Positions 23,557-34,119 of a stretch of DNA of 39,963 nt are shown one piece after another. Under the pieces are notes generated by a model, which did no database searches, was not told where the DNA came from, and was given only the letters and a program-made list of their open reading frames with translations. The DNA comes from Thermoplasmata archaeon (GTDB lineage Archaea; Thermoplasmatota; Thermoplasmata; Lutacidiplasmatales; UBA184). Position 1 is the first letter of the stretch. The number at the start of each line of letters is the position of its first letter. The translations under genes and the position numbers were made by a program. Where the stretch lies: assembly GCA_021821785.1 (NCBI GenBank), contig JAKACD010000001.1:1-39963 (forward strand), written 5' to 3'.

Positions 23557-25162
23557 GGCGAACGACCTCCTTCCGGGCGAGCGCGGCGCGCACGAGCGCG
23601 AGATAGAGCGGATGGGGCGACTCCGGCCGCGAGAGGAACTCCGGGTGGTACTGTACGCCCACGAAGAACGGATGGTCGGGCGCCTCGAGGACCTCGACGC
23701 GGCCGTCGACCGCGCGCCCCGTGACGCGAAGGCCGACCTTCTCGAACCGCTCGAGGTACTTCGGGTTGATCTCGTAGCGGTGCCGGTGGCGCTCCCAGAT
23801 CTCCGTCTTGCCGTAGAGCGCCGCGACCTTCGACTCGCGAGCGAGCACGACCCGCTGCGCGCCCAACCGCATGGTCCCGCCCATGTCGTTCACGGTCTTC
23901 TGTTCCTCGAGAAGGCAGACGACCGGATCGGGGGTCTCGGGATCGATCTCGGTCGAGTTCGCGCGCGGGAGATCGAGGACGTCCCGGGCGTACTCGACGG
24001 CCGCCATCTGGAATCCGTAGCAGACGCCGAGGAACGGGATCCCCTTGGTCCGGGCGATCCCGATCGCCTTCACCTTCCCTTCGACGCCCCGGGCGCCAAA
24101 GCCCCCCGGGACCAGGACGGCGTCCGACCGCTCCAGCCGGGCGATGAGCGACGGGTTGCGCGGGATGTCCTCCGAATCGTACCACTGGAGGTGGATGTCG
24201 ACCCCGAGGTGGCCCTGGCAGTGGTGGAACGCCTCCGAGTGGGAGAGGTAGGCATCGCGGAGATCGGTGTACTTTCCGACGACCGCCACCTCGATGGCCG
24301 CGGTGCCGCGGCGGTAGGTCGCCAGGAACTCCTTCCACGCGGCAAAGTCCGGCGGGCGGTCGGGGAGCCCGAGAAGCCGGGTGAGCCGCGTGCCGACGCC
24401 CTGGGCCTCGAGGACGAGCGGGACCTCGTAGATCACCGACTGGTCCGGCACGGAGATCACTGCCTCGGGCGGCACGTCGCAGAAGAGGGAGATCTTCGTC
24501 TTGATGTCCGAGGAGAGCGGCGCGGGGCCGCGCGCGATGATCAGGTTCGGCCGGATCCCGATCGCCCGCAGCTCGCGGACCGAGTGCTGCGTCGGCTTCG
24601 TCTTCGCCTCGCCGACGGGGCCCACGACGGGGACGAGCGTGGTGTGGACGAACGCCATGTGGCCCTCGCCGAGCTCGTAGGAGAGCTCGCGCAGGGCCTC
24701 GAGGAACGGCATCGACTCGATGTCCCCGACCGTGCCGCCGACCTCGACGAGGATCACGTCGGCGCCCGCCGCCTGGCAGACCTCCCGGATCGTCCGCTTG
24801 ATCTCGCCGGTGACGTGGGGGATGATCTGGACGGTGTTCCCGAGGTAGTCGCCCCGCCGTTCCTTCTCGATCACGGCGCGGTAGATCTTCCCGGTCGTCA
24901 GGTTGTGCGTGCCGCTCAGGCTCTGCCCGAGGAAACGCTCGTAGTTGCCGAGGTCGAGGTCCGCCTCCGTCCCGTCGTCGAGAACGAAGACCTCTCCATG
25001 CTGGTACGGGTTCATCGTGCCCGCGTCGACGTTGAGATACGGGTCGATCTTCAGGATCGTGACGGCAATTCCCCGCGCCTTCAGGAGCCGGCCGAGGGAG
25101 GACGTCGTGATCCCCTTGCCGAGCCCCGAGATCACCCCGCCGCTTACGACAATGACCTTCAC
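23528..25162 (-). CDS. pyrG: CTP synthase
   Basis: 544 residues from GTG 25162, matching the usual 530-550. Converts UTP to CTP with glutamine. The synthetase domain begins VKVIVVSGGVISGLGKG and contains KIDPYLNVDAGTMNP and QIIPHVTGEIKR. The class I amidotransferase domain has the oxyanion segment VPGGFGARG, the nucleophile in GVCYGFQ and the His-Glu pair in QYHPEF. An upstream ATG at 25198 is in frame (MARPFYKPAETL) but lies at the TATA box, so GTG 25162 is favoured. It heads the pyrG-aspS-mcm operon. Confidence 0.96.
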   Translation of the reverse strand: MKVIVVSGGVISGLGKGITTSSLGRLLKARGIAVTILKIDPYLNVDAGTMNPYQHGEVFVLDDGTEADLDLGNYERFLGQSLSGTHNLTTGKIYRAVIEKERRGDYLGNTVQIIPHVTGEIKRTIREVCQAAGADVILVEVGGTVGDIESMPFLEALRELSYELGEGHMAFVHTTLVPVVGPVGEAKTKPTQHSVRELRAIGIRPNLIIARGPAPLSSDIKTKISLFCDVPPEAVISVPDQSVIYEVPLVLEAQGVGTRLTRLLGLPDRPPDFAAWKEFLATYRRGTAAIEVAVVGKYTDLRDAYLSHSEAFHHCQGHLGVDIHLQWYDSEDIPRNPSLIARLERSDAVLVPGGFGARGVEGKVKAIGIARTKGIPFLGVCYGFQMAAVEYARDVLDLPRANSTEIDPETPDPVVCLLEEQKTVNDMGGTMRLGAQRVVLARESKVAALYGKTEIWERHRHRYEINPKYLERFEKVGLRVTGRAVDGRVEVLEAPDHPFFVGVQYHPEFLSRPESPHPLYLALVRAALARKEVVRPVGVPSALA

Positions 25163-25194
25163 GAGTGTCTCCGCGGGCTTGTAGAAGGGACGGG

Positions 25195-25203
25195 CCATAA
25201 AGA
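25195..25203 (-). promoter_or_regulatory. TATA box of the pyrG-aspS-mcm operon
   Basis: The minus strand reads TCTTTATGG 33-41 bp upstream of GTG 25162, predicting a very short leader. Confidence 0.5.
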
Positions 25204-25263
25204 TGGTGGCCCCCGGCCCTCCGCCGGCACCTGACGAACCCGCGCCGGAGGCGAACGGCGAGC

Positions 25264-26061
25264 CTAGAACGGCACCCGTCGGCCGGAAGAATCCCGGTGG
25301 AACCGACCGAAGTCGGGAACCCCCTTGAGACGCTCTGCCGGGAAGACCGGACCGTCCGTGCACACATGGAACGGACCGAGCGCGCAGGCATCGCACATCC
25401 CGATCGCGCACTTCATGTGCCGCTCCATCGAGCAGTGCACCGGAACGCCGAGCGGCTCGGCCGCCGCAATCACTTTCCGCATCATCACCTCGGGCCCGCA
25501 GGTCCAGACCGCCTCGAACTCGCCGCGGGCGAGCTCGGACTCCGCCACGGTCGTGACGAACCCGGCGTGACCCTCCGAGCCGTCATCGGTCGCGACCTCG
25601 ACCCGGGCCCCCATCGCGCGGAAGCGGTCCCGAAAGAGCAGTTCGGAGGCCCGTGTCGCGCCCAGGGCGACCGTGACCTCGGCCCCCCGCGCGCGCGCCG
25701 CTTCGGCTGCCGGAGCGAGGACGGCGGCTCCCGAACCGCCCGCGACGACAAGGATCCGCCGGGGGCTGAGGTCGAACCGGTTGCCGTACGGACCCCGGAT
25801 CCCGACCTGGGTCCCCGGGGCGACCGACTGCACATGGCGGCTGGTCTCTCCCATGACCTTGACCGTGATCCCCTTCGAAGGCCCGTCCGTGTAGGAGAGC
25901 GACATCGGGAGTTCGTCGTCGCCCGGGAACCACACCATCACGAACTGTCCGGGGAGGGCCGGCGGAGCGTACGGGAACCGGAGCGTGACCGTGGAAGGGG
26001 TCTCCTGGACCCGGTCGGTGACCCGCACGATCGTGCGCACGGGCCGGCGGTAGCGGACCAC
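25264..26061 (-). CDS. pyrK: Dihydroorotate dehydrogenase electron transfer subunit
   Basis: 265 residues from GTG 26061. The FAD/[2Fe-2S] subunit passes electrons from PyrD to NAD+. The FAD domain has LPGQFVMVWFPG and LPMSLSYTDG; the NAD-binding part contains ILVVAGGSGAAVLAP and TCGPEVMM; the iron-sulfur Cys residues are C218, C223, C226 and C234 in MKCAIGMCDACALGPFHVC. Downstream of pyrD with a 39-bp gap, the standard class 1B pairing. Confidence 0.95.
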   Translation of the reverse strand: MVRYRRPVRTIVRVTDRVQETPSTVTLRFPYAPPALPGQFVMVWFPGDDELPMSLSYTDGPSKGITVKVMGETSRHVQSVAPGTQVGIRGPYGNRFDLSPRRILVVAGGSGAAVLAPAAEAARARGAEVTVALGATRASELLFRDRFRAMGARVEVATDDGSEGHAGFVTTVAESELARGEFEAVWTCGPEVMMRKVIAAAEPLGVPVHCSMERHMKCAIGMCDACALGPFHVCTDGPVFPAERLKGVPDFGRFHRDSSGRRVPF

Positions 26062-26100
26062 CGATATAGCCCCTCGGTCGGCCGTCGTGGGGCGACGGGC

Positions 26101-27018
26101 CTACACGCGGGTATGGGCGGCGCCGACCGCGTCCTCGAACCGAGCGAACCCGAGTTCGTCGAGCAGCCCGGCGAGCTCCCGGGGAAGGCGGGCGAACACA
26201 CTGATCCCATCGAACGCCACCGCAGTGCCGACCTCGACCGCGCGGGCCCCGGCCATCGCGTACTCGAGCGCGTCCTGCCCGCTGCCGATGCCGCCGATCC
26301 CGATGATCGGGATCGACACCGCCTCGTAGATCTGCCAGATGCAGGCGAGCCCGATCGGCTTGATCGCTGCGCCGCTGAGCCCGCCGAGCCCGTGGGCGAG
26401 CACCGGCCGTCGAAGGTGGACGTCGATCGCGAGGGCCCGCACGGTGTTGATCGCGCTGACCGCGGCCGCCCCCCCGGCCTCGGCCGCGCTCGCGAGGCCC
26501 GCCGGGTCGGACGTGTTCGGCGTGATCTTCGCGATCACAGGGACTCGGACCTCCGCGACCACGGCACGGACGATCTTCTCCACGTCCTCCGGCTCGCTGC
26601 CGACCTCGGTCCCGAACCCTTCCGCGTGCGGGCAGCTTAAGTTGAGCTCGATCGCGATCACTCCGGTCGCGGCCATCCGGCGCGCGAGGCGAGCGAACTC
26701 GGTGGCATCCCCCGCGAAGACCGACCCGATGACCAAAGCCCCGGCCCGCTGAGCGACCTCGATCTCCCGGGGATACTCCCCGATACCGGGGTTCGGGAGG
26801 CCCATCGCGTTCAGGAGTCCCCAGCGTTCGTACGTCTCGATGGTCGGGTTCGGGTAGCCGGCACGGGGCACGGCCCCGATCGACTTCGTGATGACGCCCC
26901 CGGCCCCCGCCGCCCATGCCCCGGCGAGGGAGTCCCCGCTCTCCCCCCAGACCCCGGAGGCGAGCAAGAACGGGTTGCGCAGGGACAGCCCCGCGAACCG
27001 GACGGAAAGGTCGGCCAC
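26101..27018 (-). CDS. pyrD: Dihydroorotate dehydrogenase, class 1B catalytic subunit
   Basis: 305 residues. FMN TIM barrel oxidising dihydroorotate to orotate. K45 (GGVITKSIG), the class 1 catalytic Cys C129 in ELNLSCPHAEGFG, the substrate Asn residues in LLNAMGLPNPG, and FMN phosphate loops GIGGIGSGQDALEY and GTAVAFDG are all present. The Cys base and the neighbouring pyrK define class 1B (NAD-linked). The start is close to a TATA element shared with clpB. Confidence 0.96.
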   Translation of the reverse strand: MADLSVRFAGLSLRNPFLLASGVWGESGDSLAGAWAAGAGGVITKSIGAVPRAGYPNPTIETYERWGLLNAMGLPNPGIGEYPREIEVAQRAGALVIGSVFAGDATEFARLARRMAATGVIAIELNLSCPHAEGFGTEVGSEPEDVEKIVRAVVAEVRVPVIAKITPNTSDPAGLASAAEAGGAAAVSAINTVRALAIDVHLRRPVLAHGLGGLSGAAIKPIGLACIWQIYEAVSIPIIGIGGIGSGQDALEYAMAGARAVEVGTAVAFDGISVFARLPRELAGLLDELGFARFEDAVGAAHTRV

Positions 27019-27040
27019 GACTCCGGAGTACGGGTGGTGC

Positions 27041-27050
27041 GCTTAAATCG
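27041..27050. promoter_or_regulatory. TATA element shared by divergent pyrD and clpB
   Basis: GCTTAAATCG lies 24-33 bp before both the pyrD ATG (27018, minus strand, read as CGATTTAAGC) and the clpB ATG (27074, plus strand). Both transcripts could be leaderless from one symmetric TATA box in a 55-bp gap. Confidence 0.55.
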
Positions 27051-27073
27051 CCTCGCCCGGATATTGCGAAGCC

Positions 27074-29679
<2,606 letters not shown>

Positions 29680-29683
<4 letters not shown>

Positions 29684-30627
29684 CGACGAGCGTCACCGTG
29701 GCGGTCGTCGGGGCCGTCGACCTCGCGAAGGAGCTCGGGAAGAAGGGGACCAGCTCCGATCTGACGCTCTTCAACACCGCCCACGACGAGCACGCGATCA
29801 CGGTGGTCGAGCCGACCCAGTTCCCCGAGAAGATCCCCCCGCTCCTCACCGCGCTCGCGATGGCCGACCGCTGCCTTCTCATCGTGGCCGAGCTCACCCG
29901 TTCGGTCGCGGAAACGATCGCCGTCCTCGAGCTCGTCGACATCGACACCACGGTCGTCCTGGGTCCGAACGTCGGCGAGGCCGAGGTGGCGCGGGCGTTC
30001 AAGGGCGGCCGGCTCGCCGGGGCCCCGCGCGTCGCCCTCGACCTGCCTCACCTTCGTGAGCTCGTCGAGTCATGGACGGCCCCCACCCGGGAAGGACCCG
30101 TCCGCGTCCCGATCGACCACTCGTTCCCGGTCAAAGGCGTCGGCGCTGTCGCCCTGGGCGTCGTCCGGCAGGGGACGCTCAAGGCGCACGAGCGCCTCCG
30201 ATTGTACCCGACCCCGAAGGAGGTCGAGATCCGATCGATCCAGGTGCACGACATAGACCGGAAGGAGGCGATGAGCGGCGAGCGGGTCGGCGTCGCGCTG
30301 CGCGGCATCGAGGCGGACGAGCTCTCCCGCGGGCAGGTGCTCGCACCGGAGGGCACCCTCGCCACGGGTCGATCGCTCTCCTTCGGCCCGCTCGAGCGGT
30401 GCCGGTACTATCGGGGGGATGCCGGGCCCGGGGCCCAGCTGCACCTCTCGCTCGATCTGCAGGCGGTCCCGGCCCTTCTCGAAGAACTGACGCCGACGAC
30501 GACGCGGGTGAGCCTGGACCGGGACGTGGTGTTCGCGCCCGGGGCCTGGGCATACCTGCTGGACCTGGACGTCCCGGCCGGCCCGCGGTTCCTGGGTCGG
30601 GCCCGGCTGCTTCCCGCGAACGGCTGA
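29680..30627 (+). CDS. EF-Tu/SelB-like protein with a degenerate GTPase domain
   Basis: 315 residues. The first ~115 residues keep the outline of a translational GTPase domain, but the P-loop consensus GHVDHGKT is replaced by GAVDLAKE, and I see no DXXG or NKXD motif, so GTP binding is unlikely. The following part is a well-preserved EF-Tu domain II: HSFPVKGVGAVALGVVRQG, EIRSIQVHDIDRKEA and SGERVGVALRGIEADELSRG, then a domain III-like beta region. It resembles the domain-2-only SelB-like paralogues of some euryarchaea. Function unknown; it may bind tRNA or rRNA. The start overlaps the clpB stop by 4 nt (ATGA), so the two are coupled. Confidence 0.82.
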
Positions 30628-30686
30628 CGAGCGGCGTACCGACCCATCGCGACGACCGTCAGAGGCGGCGCCCGCGCGGCGGCTCC

Positions 30687-31892
30687 TCAGGCGAACATCG
30701 TGACCGACTCCTTGCGGAGCTCTTCCTCGCCGACGACCTTCTCGATCGCCCGGTCGAAGTCGGCGCTGGTCACGCTGTCGCGCTCTTCGCGGATCGCCCA
30801 CATGCCGGCCTCCGTGCAGATCGCACGGATGTCGGCCCCGGTCGCGCCCTCGCAGCGGCTCGCGAGCGCCTCGAAATCGACCGTCTCGCGGATCGCCATG
30901 CCGCGGCTGTGGATGCGGAAGATCTCCGCGCGGCCCTGGTAGGTCGGCACGGGGATCTCGATGATCCGGTCAAAGCGACCGGGCCGCAGGAGGGCGTCGT
31001 CCAGGATGTCCGGTCGGTTCGTGGCGGCGATGATCTTGACGTTCGAGAGCGGCTCGAAGCCGTCCATCTCCGCGAGCAGCTGCATGAGCGTCCGCTGGAC
31101 CTCGCGGTCGCCGCTGGTCGCGACCTCCAGCCGCTTCGCGCCGATCGAGTCGACCTCGTCGATGAAGATGATCGTCGGGGCCTTCTCGCGGGCGAGCTGG
31201 AACAGCTCGCGGACGAGGCGGGCGCCCTCGCCGATGTACTTCTGGACGAGCTCGCTCCCCACGAGTCGGACGAACGTCGCGTTCGTGTGGTGCGCCACGG
31301 CCTTCGCGATCATCGTCTTCCCCGTCCCGGGCGAGCCGATGAGCAGGACGCCCTTCGGCGGGTCGACGCCGACCTTCTTGTAGAGCTCCGACCGGAGCAG
31401 GGGGTACTCGACGGCCTCCCGGATCTCCCGGATCTGCTCGGTGAGCCCGCCGATGTCCGTGTAGGTGACGCTCGGCTTGTCGACGATCTCGCTCGCGGTC
31501 ACGAGCGGGTCGAGCGAGGCCGGCAGCACGCCCATCACCGCGAGGGTCTGCTTGTTGAGCGCGACCCGGCTCCCGACCGTGAGCTTCCCGTGCTCGACGG
31601 TCTCGGCGGAATTGACGACAAAGTCGGGCCCGGTCGACGACTTGACGATGACGCGCCCGTCCGTGAGCACGTCCCGGACGCTCCCGACGATGAGCGGCGG
31701 ATAGCGCAGGCGGTCGAGCTCGGTCTTGAGCCGCTTGACCTCCCGCTGGAGGCGGAGGATCTCGGCCTCCATGTAGTGGCGTTCGCTCTCGACCCGCTTG
31801 ATCGCCTCCGCGAGCTGGGTGTTCCTCAGCTCGAGGAAGTTCACTCGGTCGAAGGCGTCGTGGGGCGCCGCGGGAGCTTCCGGGTCGCTCAT
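30687..31892 (-). CDS. pan: Proteasome-activating nucleotidase (PAN)
   Basis: 401 residues. Hexameric AAA+ regulator that unfolds substrates for the 20S proteasome. The N-terminal coiled coil is at about 15-63, the OB domain at 65-130, Walker A GSPGTGKT at 186-193, Walker B IIFIDEVDSIGAKR, and SRH ATNRPDILDDALLRPGRFDR. The last residues are VTMFA: the C-terminal HbYX slot reads M-F-A, so Phe replaces the gate-opening Tyr. Divergent from pantoate kinase with a 94-bp region holding a palindromic TATA box and two operator-like repeats. Confidence 0.96.
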   Translation of the reverse strand: MSDPEAPAAPHDAFDRVNFLELRNTQLAEAIKRVESERHYMEAEILRLQREVKRLKTELDRLRYPPLIVGSVRDVLTDGRVIVKSSTGPDFVVNSAETVEHGKLTVGSRVALNKQTLAVMGVLPASLDPLVTASEIVDKPSVTYTDIGGLTEQIREIREAVEYPLLRSELYKKVGVDPPKGVLLIGSPGTGKTMIAKAVAHHTNATFVRLVGSELVQKYIGEGARLVRELFQLAREKAPTIIFIDEVDSIGAKRLEVATSGDREVQRTLMQLLAEMDGFEPLSNVKIIAATNRPDILDDALLRPGRFDRIIEIPVPTYQGRAEIFRIHSRGMAIRETVDFEALASRCEGATGADIRAICTEAGMWAIREERDSVTSADFDRAIEKVVGEEELRKESVTMFA

Positions 31893-31928
31893 GGTGGTCT
31901 GAACCGCCGTTCCCGGCGACTGACGAGA

Positions 31929-31969
31929 TTCTTAGAACATGGCCGCTTATAAGTAGTCGTTCTTAGAAC
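31929..31969. promoter_or_regulatory. Bidirectional PAN/pantoate kinase promoter with paired TTCTNAGAA palindromes
   Basis: A palindromic TATA box CTTATAAG (31946-31953) is centred between two identical 10-bp repeats TTCTTAGAAC at 31929-31938 and 31960-31969. Each repeat contains the dyad TTCT-T-AGAA, and the two are 31 bp apart, close to three helical turns. They fall between the TATA box and the expected start site in both directions, a position where a bound protein would block RNA polymerase. Confidence 0.65.
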
Positions 31970-31986
31970 CCCGGTCGAGGCGGCCG

Positions 31987-32889
31987 ATGGGGGACGCGGC
32001 GGCAACGGCGGAGGCGTTCGCTCCCGGTCACGTGACCGCGGTGTTCTGTCCCCACGCCGAGGCCCGCGACCCGCGAGCCCGTGGCTCCGAGGGCGCTGGG
32101 CTCGTCCTGGAGCTCGGAGTGCGCGCCCGAGCCCAGTACCGGTTGGGCGGGCCCCGCCGGCTGAGGGTGACGAGCGATCTCGCACGTCCCTTGCCGATCT
32201 CGACCGAGGTGGCGCGGCGGCTTCTCGGGGAACGCTCGGGCCGGCTCGACCTGCACCTCACGCACGCGCTCCCGGTCGGCCAGGGATTCGGCACGAGCGC
32301 GGCCGGGGCGACCGCCACCGCCCTCGCCGTCGGCGCGCTGTTCCGGATACCGCGGGGTCAGTTACTCGCGACCGCTCACCTCGCCGACCTCTTCGGGGGC
32401 GGCGGCCTCGGGGGCGTCGCTGCGATCCTCGGGGGCGGCTACGAGCTGCGCCGGCGGGCCGGGCTTCCCCCGTGGGGCGAGGTGCTCCACGCGTCGTTCC
32501 GCCCAACGATCCTGATCGGGGTCGTGGGGGACCCGATCCCTTCCCCGTCGATCTTGGGGAGCCCCCGGTGGCTGCGGCGCATCGAGCGGGCCCGGGCGGT
32601 TTGGGCGGACCTCGGACCGCGCAGTGCACCGGAGGAACTGTTTGCCGCCGGCGAGCGGTTCACCGACCGGATCGGACTGGCTTCGCCCCATCTCCGGGCG
32701 GTGCTCCGGTCGGCGCGACGCCACGGCGCCCAGGCGTTCCAGGCGATGTTCGGCGAGAGCTTCGTCGCGCTCCCTCGCTCCCCGGCGCACCGGAGAAGGC
32801 TGATCGACTGGCTCGAGGCGGTGGGGATATCGACCGTCGAGATGAGCACGGACCCGAGAGGGGCGCGTCGGCGGCCCGTCACCGGCTAG
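31987..32889 (+). CDS. Pantoate kinase (GHMP family)
   Basis: 300 residues. Archaeal pantoate kinase phosphorylates pantoate to 4-phosphopantoate, the archaeal route to coenzyme A. GHMP landmarks are the N-terminal EAFAPGHVTAVF, the ATP loop LPVGQGFGTSAAGATATALA and a glycine-rich DLFGGGGLGGVAAILGGG. The substrate segment GDPIPSPSILGSP and C-terminal FGESFVALP follow PoK rather than mevalonate or homoserine kinases. The partner phosphopantothenate synthetase gene is not in the window. A leader of under 10 nt is predicted from the shared promoter. Confidence 0.9.
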   Translation: MGDAAATAEAFAPGHVTAVFCPHAEARDPRARGSEGAGLVLELGVRARAQYRLGGPRRLRVTSDLARPLPISTEVARRLLGERSGRLDLHLTHALPVGQGFGTSAAGATATALAVGALFRIPRGQLLATAHLADLFGGGGLGGVAAILGGGYELRRRAGLPPWGEVLHASFRPTILIGVVGDPIPSPSILGSPRWLRRIERARAVWADLGPRSAPEELFAAGERFTDRIGLASPHLRAVLRSARRHGAQAFQAMFGESFVALPRSPAHRRRLIDWLEAVGISTVEMSTDPRGARRRPVTG

Positions 32890-32927
32890 CGGTCCGACTC
32901 ACCGCCCCCCCGCTCCCGGGCGCAACG

Positions 32928-32935
32928 CTTTTAGA
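32928..32935 (+). promoter_or_regulatory. TATA box of rpl10e
   Basis: CTTTTAGA lies 25-32 bp before the ATG at 32960, so the transcript is likely leaderless. It resembles the cdc48 promoter (CCTTTTAG). Confidence 0.55.
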
Positions 32936-32959
32936 GGGAGGGCCGTCTCGGCGGCGCCC

Positions 32960-33472
32960 ATGACGCGCAAGCCGGCCCGCATGTACCGCAAGGTCGAAGG
33001 GCAGGTCTACACCCGCCGCGAGTACATGGGCGGTGTTCCGAACTGCCGCATCACGCAGTTCGACACGGGGAACCTCCACGAGGAGTTCCCGCTGAGCCTC
33101 ACCCTCGATACCGAGGAGGCGGCCCAGGTCCGGGACATCGCCCTCGAGGCGGCCCGGGTCAGTGCGGTGCGGGTCCTTGAGAAGACCGCGCCGAACCAGT
33201 TCCGCCTGAAGGTCCGACGGTACCCGCACCAGATCCTCCGCGAGCACAAGATGGCCATGGGGGCCGGCGCCGACCGTATCTCGGACGGCATGCGCCGCGC
33301 CTTCGGAAAGCCGGTCGGTCACGCGGTGCGCGCGGCGATCGGGACGGCGTTGCTCACGGTCTATACGACCGAAGCCCACCTGGCGGACGCCCGCGAAGCG
33401 CTGCGCAAAGCCTCCCACAAGCTCCCGGTGCCGACCCGGGTCATTGTGGCGGGGCTGACGACGGCTTCGTAG
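32960..33472 (+). CDS. rpl10e: 50S ribosomal protein uL16 (archaeal L10e)
   Basis: 170 residues. Typical start KPARMYRKVEGQVYTRREYMGGVPNCRI, then FDTGNLHEEFPLSLTL and FRLKVRRYPHQILREHKMAMGAGADRISDGMRRAFGKPVG, the loop lining the tRNA corridor of the large subunit. Length is normal. Its last 32 nt overlap the convergent uspA coding end. Confidence 0.97.
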   Translation: MTRKPARMYRKVEGQVYTRREYMGGVPNCRITQFDTGNLHEEFPLSLTLDTEEAAQVRDIALEAARVSAVRVLEKTAPNQFRLKVRRYPHQILREHKMAMGAGADRISDGMRRAFGKPVGHAVRAAIGTALLTVYTTEAHLADAREALRKASHKLPVPTRVIVAGLTTAS

Positions 33473-33920
33473 CCGCGGGGCGTACGACGAGCACCGGGCA
33501 CGGTGCGTGGTTCACCATCGCGCTCGAGACGCTGCCGAGCAGCAACCGGCGCGCTGCCGATAGACCCCGTGACCCGACGACCAGAAGGTCCGTCGGGTTC
33601 TGCTCGAGATGCGCCAGAATCTCATCCACGACCACCCCTTCGTCGCAGAGCCCCGTCACGCGCGTTACACCGGCCGACTCGGCGCGGCGCACGGCGGCGT
33701 CCACGATCTCCCGGTAGTGCGCGAGCTCGCTCTCGGGCACGGTGCTCGGCACGTAGGGCTCGGCCGCGGTGACGTAGACCGGCGAGAGCGGCGCGACCGA
33801 AAGGACCACGAGGTCGCTGTTATAGCGGCGGGCCAGGTCGATCGCATAGTCGAGGGCGATCGCCGCGTTCGAAGAGCCATCGATCGAGACTGCGATCCGC
33901 CGGAAGCGCTCTTCGACCAT
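33441..33920 (-). CDS. Universal stress protein, UspA family
   Basis: 159 residues, one Usp domain. It starts FRRIAVSIDGSSNAAIALDYA with the conserved D in the ATP pocket and ends with the nucleotide loop VVGSRGLSAARRLLLGSVS, then CPVLVV, matching G-X2-G-X9-G(S/T) for ATP binding. The C-terminal ATKPSSAPPQ tail is disordered and encoded antisense to the end of rpl10e. Codon use upstream of the ATG at 33920 supports this start over longer frames. Confidence 0.92.
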   Translation of the reverse strand: MVEERFRRIAVSIDGSSNAAIALDYAIDLARRYNSDLVVLSVAPLSPVYVTAAEPYVPSTVPESELAHYREIVDAAVRRAESAGVTRVTGLCDEGVVVDEILAHLEQNPTDLLVVGSRGLSAARRLLLGSVSSAMVNHAPCPVLVVRPAATKPSSAPPQ

Positions 33921-34077
33921 CGTCCCTCGTATCGTGTGCCCGCTACATGGGGATTGCGGCCCGGCCTCGCATTCCGCGGGGCGATCCTTCGACCTCTTCC
34001 CCGAGATTCCGGCCCACCGGTGCGGGGGTATGTGCCGTGCTCGGCGGCGCCCGAGAGCGAACAGGGCCGCACAATCA

Positions 34078-34085
34078 TTTTTATC
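34078..34085 (+). promoter_or_regulatory. TATA box of the zinc-ribbon protein gene
   Basis: An AT-rich island CATTTTTATC in very GC-rich surroundings, 35-42 bp before GTG 34120. Confidence 0.5.
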
Positions 34086-34119
34086 AGGGGGCCACCTCCA
34101 TTCTTCGAAGGGTGCGTCC

